DNA of 64,000 nucleotides from Cryphonectria parasitica EP155 (taxonomy: Eukaryota; Ascomycota; Sordariomycetes; Diaporthales; Cryphonectriaceae), in NCBI RefSeq assembly GCF_011745365.1, contig NW_024468916.1:603630-667629 (forward strand). Direction: 5' to 3'. This document shows positions 61,190-64,000 of this stretch, piece by piece; the first letter of the stretch is position 1, and each line of letters starts with the position of its first letter. The translations under genes and the position numbers were made by a program. The notes beneath the pieces were generated by a model. That model had not been told where the DNA came from and searched no databases. It worked only from the letters and a program-made list of their open reading frames with translations.

Positions 61190-63496
61190 ATGATCACGGA
61201 CGTCGACCGTGATCTGTACGAGCGCCAGGGAAAGTCTGGGATGAAGTTGCGAGGAGCCAAGCAGCAGCGCGAGAAGGCAAGATGGGCAGACCATCAGCGC
61301 CACCAGGCCTCAGTGGCGACCGCAATGTTTGTCTTTATCGGCCTGTTATTCTTTCGTCTTGGTGTTCTTGAACCATGGGACCTTGGGACCAGCGCTGCGG
61401 TCCTGTCGCCAAGCCCTGCGCGGTTGGGGCGCGAGACGAGAGATGGTATCGACGCCCTGGCCGCCAACTCTCAGCCAGACACTCGTGCTGCTAACACAGC
61501 CTGGCTGAACATGGCCCGGAGGCAAGCTACTAGCCAGTCTTCCGGCCAGGATAACAAGTCTATTCAGGCATTCCAGGTAGATGTGCCCATTCTTGGCCAG
61601 GAGGGCACGGTGGTTGGGGCTGGTACGCGGGATGGGTTCAGTGGCATCCAGACCATGGCAAATACCAGTGTGGTGGCTTGTCAGGTCACGCTGGCAGTAA
61701 ACGTCTTCAGTAATTCCTTTGGGTCGCCGTTCATTGCGGACTATGTGCCTCCAGCATGCTTGGGCCAGAGCAACACGGCTGTGATGAATTTGACGGTGAC
61801 GTCTCAGGGGAGACAGTTTGATCGACTCGCCATCCTGTGAGCCTCCTCATATGTGTTAACTACTAAAGAATGAGTTGGAGAGATGAGAACGAGCTGACCA
61901 TGGCCTTTGGGTAGATATCTTGGTGCCGTGGAGATCTTCCGCACCTCAACAGCGGAGCCCCAAACGCAGGGAATTTCCTGGACGTATATGAAGGATATGT
62001 CGCATTACATGGCTCTGTGGAAGCAGCCACAAACAGTCATCTTTGACCTACCAAATATTGTCGATCCTACCACGACACCCCCTCTGACCGGCACTTACAA
62101 TGCCACCCTCACCGCCAGCTTCTTCAACGCCTCTCAATCCGTCAGCCCCGCAGACACCATCATCCCCATTTCTGCCCGCCAGTCAGACAACGCCAACTCC
62201 TCCTCTTCCTCCTCCCAGCCCAGCGTGTTCACCATTCCCTCCCCGGACGTGAGCGCCTCCAACGTGATCACAAACTTCCCACGCAATGTCGCCCGCGCCA
62301 TCTTCTCCGTGTCTGCGACAGGGCAGGCCAACGAGGAATTCTGGTGGTCCAACGTCCTGCAGTCCGACACACAGACATATAACGCCTCGTCCGTGACATT
62401 ATTCGGTTATTCACCCTTTAGGGAAGTGCAGGTCCTCATTGACGACCAGTTGGCGGGTGTGCAGTGGCCCTTCCCCGTCATCTTCACCGGTGGTGTCGTC
62501 CCGTCCTTGTGGTCACCCTTGGTTGGCATCGATGCCTTCGATCTCAAGGAGGGTGAAATTGACATATCCCCGTGGCTGGGCTTACTCTGCGATGGGCAGC
62601 CGCATAATATCTCCATCCGTGTAGTGGGGCTGAATGACGACGGCAGCACAAACGCGATATTGTCACCAAATACTGGCGACGACTGGGAGGTTACGGGCAA
62701 GATTTTTGTCTGGCTCGACGCAGACGCCGGCGCCATCACGACAGGCGCACCTCCCACTGTCTCTGGGCAACTTCCCACCATCGCAGTGAGCCAAACACTG
62801 GCGACCAATACCACTGGCTACAACGACACACTAAGATACACAACGTCCGTCTCGCGGGACTTCAGTGTCTCGGGATCCATCGTCACATCATCCGGCACGC
62901 AGACTTTGTCTTGGACGCAGGCCCTCTCTCATACCGACGACGGGACGCTCTCAAACGTCGGCAGCAACCAGATCGTCACCATTACAACACATGGCACGGA
63001 TACGTCCACCACTCCCAACAACGGCTTCGTCTCTACGTACACTTACCCTCTTCACGCGAACATAACCTCTGAGGTCCTCACCAACGGAACAACACGCGTC
63101 TCTGCCTTGCTCTCCCGCACTAAGAGCGTCAATCGCACCGCAGGGCCCGACGGCGGCGAAGGCTTCGTCTCGCCCAGCGGACTGCAGCTCTTTGCGGAGC
63201 TGCCCACGACAGCGGACCTGGTGGGCCGGATCACGGAGACGTCGTTTACCACGACGCAGAGCGGGACTGCGGTGCTGTTGGTGCCTGTGGATGGGAACAG
63301 CACGGGCTATGGTGGCCAGAGCCAGATGATGCGGTTTGGCGGTGGGACGGCGGCGGGCGTGCTGGGCGACGAGCCGGATACTGAGTTGTATTTTCGAGAT
63401 GTCAGTGTGAATAGTACTGGGGCAGTGCTGAGTGATGTTGAGAGGTTGGCTGGAGGGGATGTTGTGGGGATGAGGCTGCCTGCCACAGGCGAGTGA
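61190..63496 (+). CDS. PNGase A-like glycopeptidase, membrane-anchored
   Basis: Peptide-N4-(N-acetyl-beta-glucosaminyl)asparagine amidase A family, which removes N-glycans. Exons 61190-61836 and 61915-63496 (78-nt intron, GTGAGC donor, phase 2) give 742 aa. Start ATG 61190; Met18 is an alternative. A basic, Arg/Gln-rich cytosolic tail precedes one helix (ASVATAMFVFIGLLFF, about 43-60), so it looks like a type II membrane protein rather than secreted. The catalytic-type body includes FQVDVPILGQEGTVV, VEIFRTSTAEP, WTYMKDMSHYMALW and NEEFWWSNVL, plus many N-glycosylation sites, as expected in the secretory pathway or vacuole. Activity is inferred from family. Confidence 0.9.
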
Positions 63497-64000
63497 GTGA
63501 GACAGAAGATAAATAATGTGATAAGTATGGGATCTTTGCATTGTTATGTGGTGCCACAATCTGTGTGGATATGTGGCAAGGATAATATTAGACAACAGAC
63601 ATGATATTCAATGCGTTTTACAACATAGTCAAGTCCATCCTCATTTGGCAGTCCTTCAGTATCTTGAGGGAATCCTGGTTCATCTATCTAGACATAGACA
63701 CACATATGATTATGTTCTCTTTGAAAGTTTGAACTCTATACTGATACTGATTGCTATAAATCTTCACAGCCAGCTGGAGATATAATCCACCAGTCTTACA
63801 ATTCCAAGGCATCATTCTACCCTTCACAATGTTTGAGTGTCTGCCAAGGTACACTGGGCTTATATTCCCATTGTTTGGGCTCTCAGAACATCGCCTGAAC
63901 TCCTTTGGTCATCCCATTCAGCTTTTTGATCTGGTGGGATAGTCGCTTCGGCAACTGACTTCATGACCAAGCCCTTGAACCAGAGGTTGTAACATTATTC
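63497..64000. other. 3' flank of the PNGase A-like gene
   Basis: AT-rich with only a 79-codon chance frame. Nothing recognised up to the window end. Confidence 0.55.

Overview
The window is a 64 kb stretch of nuclear DNA from a filamentous ascomycete (Pezizomycotina, most likely a Sordariomycete). The genes are intron-poor to moderately intron-rich. Introns are mostly 55-120 nt with GTAAGT/GTATGT-type donors, CTAAC/CTGAC branch sites and short branch-to-AG distances. The proteins are typical of filamentous fungi: a DUF7820-type membrane protein, a PNGase A-like glycoamidase, a Ure2-like GST, a P450 and a drug-type MFS transporter. Intergenic DNA is long (0.3-7 kb), rich in microsatellites and homopolymer G/C tracts. 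I found no tRNA, rRNA, CRISPR or intact transposon. I cannot name the species. The sequence was read by eye, so exon models come from frame continuity and splice signals, not transcripts.

Left part (1-25 kb): a partial HSL-family alpha/beta hydrolase (-) is divergent from a second, unrelated alpha/beta hydrolase (+) ending in the peroxisomal tripeptide AKL. Then come a low-complexity Ser/Gly/Met/Pro protein (-), a SAM methyltransferase (-), a roughly 7 kb gene-poor stretch, a DUF7820-like single-pass membrane protein (+), a CCDC174-like nuclear coiled-coil protein (-), a small two-helix membrane protein assembled here from two exons (+), and homoserine dehydrogenase (-).

Middle part (25-47 kb): the tRNA m7G methyltransferase catalytic subunit TRM8 (+), an MDM1-type sorting nexin with PXA-RGS-PX-Nexin_C domains (+), an SR-type two-RRM splicing factor with a 6-nt microexon (+), a Ure2-like glutathione transferase with a possible mitochondrial leader (-), an uncertain lysine-repeat ORF pair (-), an FMP30/NAPE-PLD-like metallo-beta-lactamase (+), a gene-free stretch containing a diverged tandem duplication, and an AtsA-like arylsulfatase (-).

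Right part (47-64 kb): an intact nine-exon cytochrome P450 (-) divergent from a seven-exon DHA1-type MFS transporter (+), a candidate small orphan gene (-), an SDT1-like HAD nucleotidase with a repetitive Asn/Gly/Thr/Val leader (+), an unrecognised four-exon gene of 393 aa reconstructed here (-), fumarylacetoacetase (+), and a membrane-anchored PNGase A-like protein (+).

Most genes are housekeeping and unrelated to each other. Homoserine dehydrogenase (Met/Thr synthesis) and fumarylacetoacetase (Tyr/Phe breakdown) are single pathway genes. The P450/MFS divergent pair is the only arrangement hinting at shared function. There is no backbone synthase (PKS, NRPS, terpene cyclase), so it is not a recognisable secondary-metabolite cluster. 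I did not find a convincing new multi-gene system. The most interesting items are gene-level: the microexon and long weak-donor intron in the splicing-factor gene, the unrecognised 393-aa gene, possible dual-targeting leaders on GST and fumarylacetoacetase, and the repeat-built leader on the HAD nucleotidase.
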